DNA of 34,775 bases from Oppiella nova (lineage: Eukaryota > Arthropoda > Arachnida > Sarcoptiformes > Oppiidae). The translations under genes were made by a program, and so were the position numbers. The stretch covers positions 1 to 34,775 of the forward strand of contig CAJPVJ010000133.1 in NCBI GenBank assembly GCA_905397405.1, in the 5' to 3' direction. The notes below the pieces were generated by a model. That model did no database searches. It had not been told where the DNA came from and saw nothing but the letters and a program-made list of their open reading frames with translations. Positions 20,039 to 34,349 of the stretch are shown piece by piece; within the stretch, counting starts at the first letter, position 1; each line of letters begins with the position of its first letter.

Positions 20039-23000
20039 CAATAAATCATAATAAAAAATTAATGATATAATCGTTTGGTCACAAATTTTATTTAATCCGT
20101 GAATTATGTGAGAAAATAGTTTCATTTATTCTAACGTGAGTTCAAGTGATGAAAATAATGTCTAATATTTTTAACATTATATTAATATTAAACAAAAGAA
20201 GGGCTCATATCATGACATAATATGCAGAGTTGTGTTGAGGGGAACAGAGTTGAAGGCCTGGTATTACGAAATTGGAGGTCAACCTCTTTAACCTGTCAAC
20301 GATTTACTGCATGTTTTGCTATGCAATGTACACCACTCGACAGCACCGGTATCTGCGTTCAAGCTGTCAACTCTTAAATCTAGGAATTCGTGCATTTGTT
20401 TGGAAAACACGAATCCCTGAAACTATTATACATTTAGATTAATAAATGAAAACTAACCAAACACTCGTATAATTTGTGTTGAACTCATGCTTTCACAAAA
20501 TTCATACGAGTTTTCGTTCATTTCGTTGATTCGCTTTTGAGATTCAAATCTTATATAAGACTTGACATCAAAAGTTGTTTCCATAGGTTTCTATATATAG
20601 TATATATAGTTATAGTTATATTTCACATCATTCTAGTCATTATGCAATTATTCTTATATTTCAAACTATCTAAACAGTGCTTAACATTAATAAACGATCA
20701 AATTAAGCTAGTTTAAATGAATGTGCGAGATAAAAGTTTAGTAAATACCTTTACAAAGTGTTTGCGAACAGTTGCCATACACTCAAGAGTTGATCATAAA
20801 TGGTATGAGAGTTTGGTCTTCAGACGGAACGTATGCTTTCGGTTCGCTTTCACAGTGTTTTGGATGTGAACACAACTACCTATAACTTAACACTAACTCT
20901 ACTACCGTTCCGTTCATTCCGTAGACTAGCATTTCACAGCACAGCGCCGCCCATATCAGCCCATGTCATACAGTACAGCATATTTATAAAATACAAAACT
21001 TCACACAAACTGCTTTCACGGCAATCCTATCAATCGTACATGCTTACATGTAAATAAAGTGTAGTAAGCTTATAATTTTAATCAAATGTTTAATTATTTA
21101 TTTCGTAAACTTTTATATACAGTACGTTATCCAGGTGAGATTCGTAAGTGTCAAATCGGCTTAATCTAATCAATATGTTTATTAATTTGATTCTCTCATC
21201 AAACTCTAAATATACAGTCAGACCACGTAATCACACATTAGTTTTGCATAATAATTATTATTCAAATAATTTGTAATCTTTGTCCAAATTGTATCAGATT
21301 ATGATTACAGGTTTTTATTGTTTAAAAATTAATTAATGAAATCTTTCATTATGATATTATATACTAACAAGTAAGAATTGTGTGAATTTAGGTAAATATA
21401 ATAAAGCGGTGTTTTCTATTACACAATCTAACATTGTTTCCATATTTAAACGATTTTTGGTCTTTTGTCAAAAAGTTGTCATTGTTTCAGTCAATACTAT
21501 TTCTAACATGTTAATAAATAATGATTAATATTTATTTAATATTAAATCATTTTGCACACATAAAAGGAAAATGTTGATAATTTTTTATTTCATTCAAAAA
21601 TATTCATTTCTACTTACAATGCAACATAATATTACAGAATGATGGAATAGCATGGTCATTTGAGCAATATTTATGTGTATGACACGATTGCTTGTATTGA
21701 CTGATTGATTGTATGTATTATTTAAAGTGAAGAATTTATGATCCTATGTCTGACAACAAATTGGATCAATGGATACAATGCTCTCAAATCTATGCGATTG
21801 GTATTCATTGACTTAATTAGTGGAGCACTTAGAGTAGGAATGAGGCGATGATTTGACATCACTTAATATATGGAGAGAGAGATTGACTAATAAGTGAACA
21901 CAAAAAGAGTGACAAAAAAGATTGAGACAGAAATCAGTGACAATCAGACGCAGAACACAGCCATCGATGAAGTCGTTGTCATTCTTTCTTTGGATCAATT
22001 GTTATATTGTATTGTATTTGAGCCTCAATTTAGTAGATCCCTAAGCCCTGCAAATGTTATTCAGGACAATAGGATTTCATATTAAGTTACCGATACGTTA
22101 GGGTTGGCGTTAGGGTTTGTTAGGCTGTGCTCCGCAATAGTGTTGTAATAGTTGTTTGGAATAAAGAATCGCAAGAATCGAGAATAAGTGGATTTGCGAG
22201 CGAAAGGCAAAGCCATCACAAACTAAAATAATCGCCAATAAGACCAACAAAACTAACGTCTCCTCACAATAAAGACTGCAAGAAATGATCAAAAATAAAA
22301 ATACTAAATGCCAACAATAGGTATGTATTTGAGTTGAAAATATTGCCACACTTTTAGCTCAATAAAAGTGGGATCATAGCATAAGATTAGATCAAACATC
22401 AAAAATTAGATCCAATTCAATGAAGACAATCAAATTGCTTGCAAACCATTGTTTTCCTTAAACTCTACAAAACCATATATTTTTTCTATAAGTTTGCGTC
22501 TCTTTCTCTCTCTAATCCTATTTGAATGGAATCTAATGTAATGACAAAGCATTAGATTATTCTTTCAAATGCATTATTATAATGTTTTTGAATGTAAAGG
22601 TAAGTGACTTCTCATCAAACATTCAAGACCTCAATACCATTAAAAAATAGTTTTGCGGCAAAAACACTGAATATTATTCTCTTGTATTTGTTTAATGGAG
22701 ATGTAATTCTGAAAAATAGATACATATATAAAACAAAATCATTGTATCAATCATAATATTAAATACAATGAAAGTTTGAAACAACTTTTGGAATAATTTA
22801 ATCAAATTAACATCAATCATAATATTCTTATAAAACTCCTTAATCCTAGAAAAACTTTGAAAACCAAAATGCAATAAAAATACAACATATTTTTACATAC
22901 CGGAATTATTAATAAGCATACTAATTAGTAATTACGATTGAAAATTTTTATGGATTTTTTAAATGGTTCATATGTCTGTATAATATTATATTTGAATGAA

Positions 23001-25280
23001 ATCTAAAACTTTTCACTTGTATTGTACAGTATACTGTATAATTTATATATGAGAAACTGTGTTATACGGCATTTATAAACTAATATAAAGCACAGTAAAA
23101 TATTCAACGCTTCAAAGTCATAACAAATCAGTTTTCATCAAAACATTCTCTATTTGTAGATAAACAACAAAAAACACTCAATAAAAATATTTTACTCTTG
23201 AAAAAATAACAAATTACTACATTTAATGGTATTTCACAACAATTCTTGAAATTCACTTCAAATAATTGTCTAAAATTTTTATAGCAACAAAAAATGTTGA
23301 ATAAATTGATACAAAAGTGCAATATATATTTCTTAGTATTTTATAAGAGAAAATTCTTGCAATAACACCAGTGAAACATCTGGAACTGAACTCCAGTTAA
23401 ACTGTATTTTGATGTCAAACTTACTGTAAATAGTCATCACATCAATGATATATCTCCGAGAAGTTATCCAACAAAAAATATATACAATCTTTTGTCAAAT
23501 CAATTGTCAAAATCGACACGAATTATTCTCTAAACTCCATCTAATACCATATATCATATAATACTCCATTAGATATTGCTGCAAAATTGATCATAATTTT
23601 ACCAGTCAATGATCAGAATTGAAAAATTAATAGTTTATCGACAGACAGTCAATAAAACTAAAATAAAGTATTTATAGTAAACTAACAAAAAATATTTTTA
23701 CAAGATTGCTTTAAATTCAATTGGAAAACTTATCAGATAATAAAATGGCATGTTTTATACATGACTTGTAAGATTAAAAGTTCATTAAATTATGATAATA
23801 TAAACTGAACATAATAAACAATCGATGTTAATGTTATATACTTTCATTAAATGGAAACTTAATTCATTGGATGTTGTTTCGAGAGTTTGAAATTTATTCA
23901 ATCCATTGGGAGTGACATCAAGTGCTCCCACACTCGCACACCAGTCCTCAAAGTCAAATCAAATGGCATTTTAGTACTCAATATTCAAATATATTTTTCA
24001 TAACAGATAGCTAGAAACTTCAAATAATACTTATTCGTAGTATTACTACTTTTATTGCACAAAATATCATCAATTTTTGTAATTATATATAAAAATAATT
24101 GATAATAAAATTAATTTGCTTTAATAAATAATACACTAGTGAACTATCAATGGCTTTAATTCAACACGGTATATATTATTATTGTCATTAATATTAATAT
24201 TTATTAATTCCGAAAACACATGTATTTATGTTTTCACTAATATATCAATTAATCACCTATAGCAGAATTTTTTAGTGAAAAAATCTATCAAATTTTAAAA
24301 ACATTTGACCCTAATTTTAGTTAAAATCAAAAAATATTTTAAATTAAAAAATAACATGTTTGAAATTTACATAAATAAATGATTTATTTCTATAAAATTC
24401 ATATCAAGTGAAAAATACAAGCAGTGATCGGACGTAAAATCAGAGACCAATTGATGTGAAAAATTGAATAAAAATTCAAAGTATCGCATATTTCCAAAGT
24501 ATCATTACTCAAAATAATTTTATACAAAATATAAAGTTTACAAATATTTTGTTTCCTATAAGAATTTATTTAAGAATATATCAAACTATAGCTAAAAAGT
24601 TAAAACATTGTACTTAAGCCAACAATACATAAAAAATTCTCGATTCTCATAAGTTAATATAATTATAATCTCAAAGTTTATTCAAAGAATGCATAGAATA
24701 ATTAAATCATAAATAATATTTTTGTAAATAAATATATTTATGTCAGAACAATGTTTTACTACTAAATAAATACGAAATAATATAAATGGAAATCAATAAA
24801 ATAAAGAATAAAACGCTATAATGGAGTGAATCACTTGATTAACATAAGGATAATGTATCCAATTTTTTAGTCTTATATCATACATAGATTGCCAACACTT
24901 TAGTACTTTATTATGCAATCAATTTAAAGCTGACTATTAAACGCTATTATTGTTGAAAATGACTTCAAATTGAAAAGTCTCGTTGAAATGAATGTCTCGC
25001 AAAACTTATTAACAAATAAATTCGTCCAAAAAAGAGCTTAAATTGATTTTACATATAAATCAATATTTAAAATATAGTAAAATTGAATGAAATTGTTTTA
25101 TAACTAAAATCCTTTAAAAGTGGAATCAAAATAAATGCAGAAAAACTCTTTTAAGAGAAAAGGAAAGAGAAAACTAAAATTAAATTCAATTTTGTGACAA
25201 TAAATACATATAAAAACGAATTACAGAATATTCAGTATTTTCTGTGAAAGTATTGCATTGAAATGGATTGACATTTTGGG

Positions 25281-25287
25281 AGAGAGA

Positions 25288-25323
<36 letters not shown>
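25281..25323. repeat. (AG)n microsatellite with one interruption
   Basis: AG tract of 43 nt with a single T at 25293. Confidence 0.95.
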
Positions 25324-25326
<3 letters not shown>

Positions 25327-27607
25327 TGCTGTCTATGTCTAGATTGGTTAGCATTGCATTCAAATAGAAATTCAACTCAAAAACACAAACAACAAAAAGT
25401 GGAGGAAAAGTATAGCAAAACAACACTAAACTCTCGTTTATTTTTGTCAATTTTGAGCTGTTTTTAGAGACAATCAGTTTTGAGTATAAAATGCTTTTTT
25501 GGTTCAAAAATACGGCAAAACAGTGAAACGGTATTTGGTTTTAAGCACAACAACGATATCATTAGTCATGTAATAAAAGTATTACATTATATGAATACAA
25601 CAAAAAGACAAAATCGATTCAATAGCTTATAATAATAGCATATGTTTTGCAAAACGATTCACTTTTTCTTGATATGGGATTTAATAGGAATACACTATAC
25701 GTACAGCGAGTCCATGAATATAAAGTACAAACATTTCTACAGTAAAGCAAACATTCAAATAATACTCTATTTTATTGATTTCACTAAAGTTTAGGTAGTT
25801 TTCAAAAACCAAAACTCCAGTGAGTCTTAAGATTATGTCAACACAAACGACATATAAAACTCTATTTATAAATATTATTAAATCCATTTGATTAGCAAAA
25901 TGCAATACAAATGTTATTACATATACAACTATAATACAATACAATAACATTGAGTACAACTTCAGTCAAATAAGAGGTGACAAGTGTTTGTGCGACCAAT
26001 GCATGCAATGTGTGTTATATTTGATATTTGTGTCCGTATTATGTTTTCAATGATAACTCCGATCCATAAATACATACCATTTAAGTGTGAAATCGTTTCA
26101 ATGGTCCAAGCATTACACGAATTAAAGTCTTATATCAATGTTTGGACTCATCGTATGGTTTCACGTGAATCCGTGTTTGCTTTGATGTCTCAATACTTTT
26201 ATCAATCAAAACTTATAATCAATGTTCAAATAAATACACAAATGTGTCACTAAATACTAAATAAACTTAAAAACTAAGTATTAATAACTGTAGTAAACAA
26301 TAACGTAAATTAATGTAAATAAATGATGAAATAAATGAGTGTGGTCATAAATGAGATAGTTACTTTTCTGCCATTTGCACAACACTTGAGTTTTCAATGA
26401 TTTTGAAAACTTTTCACAAACTTTTTACTCAAATGCATTCAACGCTGACATAAATATCGTAACCATTTTATGCGTGTTTTCGGTCCACCATTGGCTTTGA
26501 TTCACAACTTTTTTCTATTGATTTCTAATTAATAGGAGTTTTTTACGTAAAACTTAATTAAAATTTGCGATAAAGTGTTGGATAAAGAAATGTTTGTCTC
26601 TTGTTTTTGGGTATAATTTAATTAAAAAGGTCTCTCTTTTCTTAAAGTCTTGCGAAATATTAGTGAAAAATGTGAACAAAAACTTTGTGAACGTAAGTAA
26701 TGATGATTTACAGGAAAGTAAACTATTTGTGAAAAACTTGATTTACAGGAGAGTTGTGTTGAATACAGTGACTGTCAGTGAGATGTTGTGCCGCGACCTC
26801 CAGTTTCTCACATATAATACTCTCTATTCTCGTATTCAATGCAAACATCTCTCCACATAAGAGAGACATAAGATTTCTCTTTTAAATTGATATGAAATTT
26901 AATTAAAATTGAATTTTTTATTTCCTTGATTAGCTTATGGCTGAATAAAACCTCCGAGAATTTTAGGTTAATTAATCTTTTTTGCAGCTATGCCTACAAT
27001 ACACACCGATTCTGTGTTCAAAGTGAATGTATTTTTTGAAATTCTTGATATAAATGTGAATTTGAAATATAAATATATTTAGAGTCAAAAGAATTGTAAG
27101 CAAACCATCAAAAAAACATTTGTATAGAAATCTCTCTTTTTAATTCAGCGATGAATGAAAAAGTGTTTAATGGCTTACAGTGTATGTCGTATAATAAAAA
27201 TGGAAAAGTCTTTTCAAAGTTTTTAGATTTGAAATGCGAATGTAATGCACGACTCTCTCATGATTTGATGATTTTCTACATTTTTCGCATTAATGTTCAC
27301 AAATAGTTCACATCTACTATACTTTACAATGCTATGCAATGCTATGCATGCTATGGGCTATGGTATGACATGTAGTGTGAGTGCGCGCGTCCACACTGTC
27401 CAACGGGTACTGGCGATGACTGAGTGTAATGTTAGGTGTGTGTGACTGGACTGAGGACTGGGATGCAATTCATCACATTTGTTATGAACACAACTCATTT
27501 TGTCACATTTAAGCACTCATTTGCTATTGTGTTGCAATCGGTAGTCACTGAACCAAACATTTGGTCGCATTCTAGACATGAACTACACTATTATTATACA
27601 ATTCTTT

Positions 27608-27610
<3 letters not shown>

Positions 27611-27643
<33 letters not shown>

Positions 27644-27703
27644 GCTCACTCTATGCTCTTTCTCTCCTCCAAAGGATTACATCTAAATCGAGAATATGTT
27701 ATA
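27611..27703. repeat. Inverted repeat left arm: (CT)15 plus 63 bp
   Basis: A CT tract at 27611-27640 is followed by 63 bp of unique sequence (GCAGCTCACTCTATGCTC...). These 63 bp occur as an exact reverse complement at 28766-28828, next to a GA tract. Confidence 0.93.
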
Positions 27704-27704
27704 A

Positions 27705-27731
<27 letters not shown>
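27705..27731. repeat. (CT)n microsatellite
   Basis: Pure CT tract of 27 nt, directly inside the left arm of the inverted repeat. It is not mirrored at the right arm. Confidence 0.95.
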
Positions 27732-27735
<4 letters not shown>

Positions 27736-28765
27736 ACAAGCACTACTAAACACCAATATTTTTAGTTTAAATCAAAGCATATAAATCTGGACTAACATTT
27801 TGTTGATAATTATAAATAGACATATCAAAATTTATTAATAATTAGAGCAATTCATTCATGATTTGAATTTATATTTCGATGTATATTTGGATCACATAAT
27901 CGTAAAAATTCATTCATTCATTCGCTTCAATGATTATATTTTTTGATTTCTACGGAACATTGTATTCAAAATAGTTTTTATTGATTTTGTCATCATTTAT
28001 ACTATAAAAATGATTTCCATTCAATTGTATTATACTTTCAAATAAAACAACCGCTATTTGGCTAATAGTATATCAAGAAATAATGTATTTATTATAGTCT
28101 GAATAAAACATTTAACGATAAATGACTTCATTATACGCTATACTCTTTATATTCAATACAGTGCTGACTCTGTTGTATAGTTTGTATCCTTTTGTTATCG
28201 ATTAACTCAATCAAATACAACCAATAAACATAAAGTTTCTAATTAATAACAAAATAATTTATTGGACAATAGTTTGTAAATTGTTTTTATTTTTTAAATA
28301 TAATAATACGGAAATGATAAATAAAAAATCATTAATAAAAATGCAGAATACTGAAGTTTAAATTGATATAACAATGTGACAGAATATCAAATTGAGAATT
28401 TATAAAAGTTGTTATGCAGCAAAAGGGCATTTAAGGGCTAAAACATTATTTAAGTCTCAATAATATTTAATAGCATTAGTTTTATAGCTCTCAAGAATTG
28501 TGAACTTAGAAATAAGAGAAATAATGATTAAGTTTGGGAAAATAGTTGTTATAGAGACCAGGTATGCGATGTATTAGTGAAATAATGTTTAGCAAATGAC
28601 AGTAGTGTGCAGTGAGTACAGTGATCACAGATCAGTGTACAGTATAGAGCATCTGTTGTCTTAATACCTGAGTGTTGCATAAAGTTTGGCAATGGATATG
28701 TGAGTTATGTGTAGGTTTAGAGACAATGAATACTGTATTTATTCATTTGTGTCGGTTTGACGTTA

Positions 28766-28825
28766 TATAACATATTCTCGATTTAGATGTAATCCTTTGG
28801 AGGAGAGAAAGAGCATAGAGTGAGC

Positions 28826-28861
<36 letters not shown>
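28766..28861. repeat. Inverted repeat right arm: 63 bp plus (AG)n
   Basis: 28766-28828 is the exact reverse complement of 27641-27703. It is followed by a 33-nt AG tract (28829-28861) that corresponds to the CT tract of the left arm. Confidence 0.93.
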
Positions 28862-28865
<4 letters not shown>

Positions 28866-31800
28866 AGAGCTGGTGGAGTAGAAGTGATGCACTCATGTAA
28901 TTGGTTTCCCTGAGGATCGGAAGGACAAGAGGCTTAGCATAGTTTGGGCCAATTTGTATGCAAATAATGGCTTAACATAGGAAATATTTTTAAGGGGTTT
29001 TCATGTTTGTGTTTAGTTTTTTAAAATAGTGTTGAGAAAAGGCATGCGATTGTGTGAATGGCTTATATTAGTTGATGAACGGCTCTCTCCCTTCATTAGT
29101 GAACAATAAAAACAAGAGTAATATTAGTGAGAGATTTGGCTCAAACTCAATGACTGCCAAATCAAATGAATGCACGAATTTGCTTGAAATCAATATTTTT
29201 GATGCTCTGCATGACTGCACACATAACACAATAATACGGCAATTGTGTTGAAGTGAATATAAAAAGATTTTGTTATATAACAAAAAGCTTCGCTGATGTG
29301 TTCCAGTCGTTTGAGCTCTACTTTTGTTACACTATTACCGCACAAATCATATACTGTATCATATCATACATATCGTATACACTATAGTAATGTACACTAT
29401 GTCAGTATACTGGTACACAATATTGTTCACATCTGTACAGTTACTTTCAAAACTATATTATTCCATATATTCTCTGATAAAAAGAATTTGCCATGCTTTC
29501 TAATTAAACATTTTATTAACTTTGACAGCTTATTTATAAATCAACTTCATATTAAATTTAATTTTACATTAAATTGTAATAAATTAATTGACTTATAATA
29601 ATTTATTTTATCAAATACATATAGAATCACCAGTACTATACCGTATATTAATTTTATTGACAGAATATAATTACCGATATATTAAAAAAATATTTTTAGG
29701 CTCTTTAAAATTTTAGAAATAATAATTATAAAAACATTTCTTATTACCGATAATATAATTGTGAAATTAAAATGTTTAAATTAATATAAAGGTTGATCAA
29801 AAATTAGTAACTAATTTTAATTAATTAGATAATCAAAATATTTTTAAAAAATTTTATTGCTTAAAGATATACTATGTATATATTATAGAATATAATACCG
29901 ATATTATTAACAATTGTAAGTTTAAAATGTTGCAAAAATTTTATTTTACAAAGCTTGTATAATATACATCGTATATATTGATCCAATATCCTATCATTGA
30001 GTTGACAGCAGGTTACAAATTCTTAACTTTAAAAAAAATATGCTATCAATCAGTCAAATAGGTTCATACAAGCAATCATATTGTTATTGTGTTTACTTTA
30101 ACTTCAATCAATTCAAGTTTAAACTTTGATAAAAATGAATTCAGAATTACAAGAATTTGCTGAAGATTTTGTATAAATTTTATATAAAAATTGTTTATAG
30201 TATAAGTTATACACTATAACTTATATTATATAATTATTTTGAAAAATTAAATTCAAAATGTGTTTTAGAAAAATAAAAGTTTTGCTAATGTTTTGAGTTG
30301 ATTGCAGTGCCGAGACTTTCACGAATCGATTAGATATGTATTGCAATGATTGCAAAAAGTATGAATAGAAATATTCACTGAATTACGTTTATAGTGAGGG
30401 CTCTAACGCAGACATATCACGATATTATTCTCATTTTCAATCATATTATTAATACTTTAGTACAATATCTCATTCATGCATAAAGTTGTATCTATTGTCG
30501 CTTCAAATGCAATATCTTTTAATCTTAAAGCAAACTTCGGATTCAAAGCTAATGGTTGTGTCAGTTGTTAGTTATGAAGAGTTAGACAAAAATCAGTGTA
30601 AATGACGTCAACTGTAAGACACAAGAGATGAGAACTGGAGTATAGAAAGTGTTTTGTATCGCAATGTAAGGCAAAAATAGACTCTATTTTATGGATCGAC
30701 ACAAAGTGGTTGTGTTTCGACTTTACTTCAAAACATCTAACAAATGACAAACAAAATGAATGCGATATTTATATGCCTTTAATGCTCTGCAACTCCTATC
30801 AGACAAACTATTTTTACCGACGCTTTCGTATAAATCTTTAGGCCTTTTATGCAATTTATTTGACATTTTTCTGTCTATTCTTTCAATATATTCTTTAAAA
30901 TACATATAAAATATACTCTCCTTTGAATTTTTAATTTTGTTTCAAATAAAATACATATAAAAACAAATCAATATTTAAATTCTAGGCTTTAGTTTAGGTT
31001 TTGATTGAGTTTTGTATTGAAATCTCGTTACTTTAAAATGCAATCATAAAAAGTTAAGTCACATAAAGTTATTACTATTTATGTTTTAATATTAAATAAA
31101 ACTTATTTGTATAAAAAACTATTGACTTTTAGAGACAAATAACTTTAGAAAAGTCTATTTTGTATGAAAAGATTATAAGAAAACTTTTCTATTAGGATAA
31201 ATAATTCCCCATTCGTTCCGATATATGTTTTAAGGGACAGGTATTCTTATATTTGTTTATTTTCATGGCAAATATCTATTTTCAAATCGGATTATTCCTA
31301 ATACCATTTTATATAAGAAATGAACGACTTAAGTCTTTCAATAATATAATATTTTATAAGTTATCTATTTAAAATATAATGCTAAAAGTTTTTGCTAAAT
31401 TATTAAATTCCTAGTTTATATTAATAATTTCTAAAATGTATTACATGTATTATTATTATTATACAGGTACAATTTTTATAATACAGATAGTAGGCGATTA
31501 CTTGTGTTGATTATTAAAATCTTATTACATGATATTACTGTCGATTAATTTATTTTAATTTATACGCTGACAATAAAAATTTATTTTTTGTAAAAATAAT
31601 GTTTGAATGCATGGATTGCGAAGAAATAGAGAGAAAAGAATGACTTATTTAATGACAAATATAAAAGGAATTGTATTATTAATATAAAAGTTAATAATAA
31701 TATGAAAAGAGACTCCAAAACACCCCATGTCCTGAAATATAACACAAATGTTTTCACTTTTTCACTTATAGCACAACTAGAGAATAGTTTAGTGTAAGTT

Positions 31801-33676
31801 AATAGAGTTGTAGTCAATTAAATGATTCAACATTTTTAATGGCCTTAAACTGAATGACAATTTTATTGCACGAATAGACGAACACATTATGCAGTTATGG
31901 AGAGAAGAGTTCATTAAAAATAGTGAACAAAATTATGTTTTTAATATAAAACCCATATAAAGGAGCTAATGATTAGCCAAGAGATCATATATTAGCCGTT
32001 ATGTTGGCATATGTTTTGACAAAAAATGTCGCAAAACAATAGAGAGATCGCTCAGTTAGCTAACCCACAGTTTTACTATATCTGTTCATTAGTGACTATT
32101 AATACTGTCCTGAATTACATGTTTATAATAAATGCCAAAAGCTATTAATCCTTATACCAAAAATATTCTTTATTAAACAATTTCTTACTTAAACTAATCG
32201 GTCGGTAACGAAAACATGATAATGATTGCTATTTTAAACTAAATTAAGAAATTAAACAAATTTGTTTAAATATATATATACTTTTAAACCATAAAACTTT
32301 GAGTTATAAAAAATGAAACCAGGTTTTATGCGATAATAAATTATGTATAAAATAATCACAAAAGTTAAGTTCAAATTTAATGATCGATGAAATAAAAATA
32401 CAAAATAAGATTCAATTATCTGTAATTTGAATGCAAATGAATTGATGTATGCTTTTAGTATTTTATGGGTTTTTTCAATTAAGCAATCAATCAATTTCCA
32501 TGAGTTTCACATAAGATTATATTTATCATTAAAAAACACAGCATATAAATTCATTTTTCATAGCATTTCACTTTTAGAAAATACTATTTCTGACAATTGA
32601 TTTGAAAACACATTAATTTCAATAAAAATCGTCTTTCATTAAACATTAAACATATTTTCAATTTTCACTGATCATAACCTATACATAATATTCTGGTACA
32701 TTTTGTCAAGAATCAAATCTAAACTAATAAAGTGAACCATAGCGTTAGCAGTAGTCCATGAACTGTACTGTACTGTAATCTATTGTGCAATTTAATTAAG
32801 CTAACAGTGCCTTACAGTTCTTTACAGTTCATATATCGCGCTAACATATTGGACTCATATTTCATATATCATTGGCATCGCGACTGTTGTGTAATGTTAT
32901 AAAGTTGTGGTTTAATTGTATTTTAGTTTTCCTAACAAACGAAATATGATTCCATTATTTTAAACATAAAAATATATAAGAAAATAAGAAAACTGTTTGT
33001 TTGAGTGAAAGGTAATGGGAGTGAGAGCTTAGTATAGATGGAGATATGTTTGCAATGATTTGTTGCAACGATTGAAAGCTAAAGATCAACAAACTTAATA
33101 AAACTTTGAACATTCACTTGAACACTGTATGCGAGAAGTGTTTGCTTTGTTTAGACGTTTCACTAAAAGCTTTAATTAACGATTGAAAGCATAGGTCTCA
33201 AGCAGATGCAGAAAATGAGAAATTTATGATTTTCTTCATCAAAATAGATTCACTTTAAGCAACGATTACAACCATTTGTGATGACTATAACCCAACAATT
33301 CACTCAATTGTACACCAATTCACTACAAATAATTGCCTCTTAATAGCTTTGATTTCAATTCAATTCAAACCCACATTTTGAGTCCATTTCTCTAAAATCA
33401 CGTCCAAGTGCTGGGAATTAGTGACAAAAACTGACACTTTATTTCTATAAATCATTTTTCCTTCAATCAGTGTCTCGTTGTTATCGTTAGTCCTCTTATT
33501 GTCACTCATGAGACCTCGCAGTCAATCACTTCTAATGATTATCTCAATCCATAAATTAATCATTTTTGAAGATTTTATACTTTTATACCAAATATTTTAA
33601 TTAACGATAGATAGAAGAAAGTTCTTTGTTTGCTTCTCTATTATGAGACAATGTTTGCATACATTTATTAATTATA

Positions 33677-33715
33677 AAATGAACAATAATTTAATTATAA
33701 AATTATTGTTCATTT
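33677..33715. repeat. Perfect hairpin, 16-bp stem, 7-nt loop
   Basis: AAATGAACAATAATTT at 33677-33692 pairs with its exact reverse complement at 33700-33715. An outer pair GTTTGCAT/ATGCAAAC (33653-33660 and 33717-33724) could add to it with a bulge. The stem is AT-rich with no recognised function. Confidence 0.75.
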
Positions 33716-34349
33716 GATGCAAACAATAAATAATTGTTATGACGGCTACGGCTCTAATTGAAATGTACTTTGTATTCAGTTTTTATGCTTTACTCTATCT
33801 ATTCAAATGCAAAATAATTTGTTTGCAAGTTATATAGTTATGAAAATACATGAATGAATGGATTGAAGTGTGAAATATATTTAATTTTTAGTGTTAATTT
33901 GATTACAAAACACAAACACTAAAGCAAATTGTAAACAGAATTTTGATGTTTTGAGTCAAATATTCAATCATTTATTGTCTTAAGTTTGTTAACTGCAGTA
34001 TACTCTGTATAATATACAGTATATATACAGTAATATTCTAGTGACCTTATAATACACTGAATAAGTGTCTAAAAGTGTGGTAAAAGTGAAAACGTGTGGT
34101 GATATGATAGATAATACATGTATAATTATGTTTTGATACTCTATTATAAGTGCAAATCTACATAAGTTTTGCTCTTTTGGTGATGAGTTTGAGAAGATTT
34201 GATATATTCTCTGCTCATCCGATGATTGCAGCGAAGAATTGCATAATTTCGGATCAAATGATTAATGGTATAGTTAGCTACTGGTATTGAATGGGGCCCT
34301 CCCCTCAAAGGCCAATCACAGACTCGCATCTCATATCTAGGATTCAGAT

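Larger units (their letters stand above)
17839..25280. other. Non-coding AT-rich stretch with microsatellites
   Basis: No supportable gene. It holds three GA/CT tracts, many TACTGTA/TACAGTA words, and an unexplained less AT-rich segment at about 20220-20400 that contains GGAGGTCAACCTCTTTAACC. Confidence 0.6.
25324..34349. other. Non-coding AT-rich stretch
   Basis: No supportable gene. It contains the inverted-repeat pair at 27611-28861, a GC-richer segment at about 27340-27470 (GAGTGCGCGCGTCC), and the 33677-33715 hairpin. Short frames at 25984-26253 and 26594-26860 have no recognisable domains. Confidence 0.6.

Noticed and set aside
20220-20400. Less AT-rich segment considered as a SINE or structured RNA
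   Set aside because: No A/B-box pair, no tail and no second copy in the window; left as unexplained sequence.
25232-25507. Frames on both strands with Ser-Leu or Arg-Glu runs
   Set aside because: Produced by the AG tract at 25281-25323.
27436-27784. Plus-strand frames of 109 and 68 codons
   Set aside because: Both read through two CT tracts and part of the inverted repeat; no domain.
32110-32135. TTAATACTGTCCTGAATT, which shares the miR-8/miR-200 seed
   Set aside because: Only the first ten bases match and there is no complementary hairpin arm nearby.
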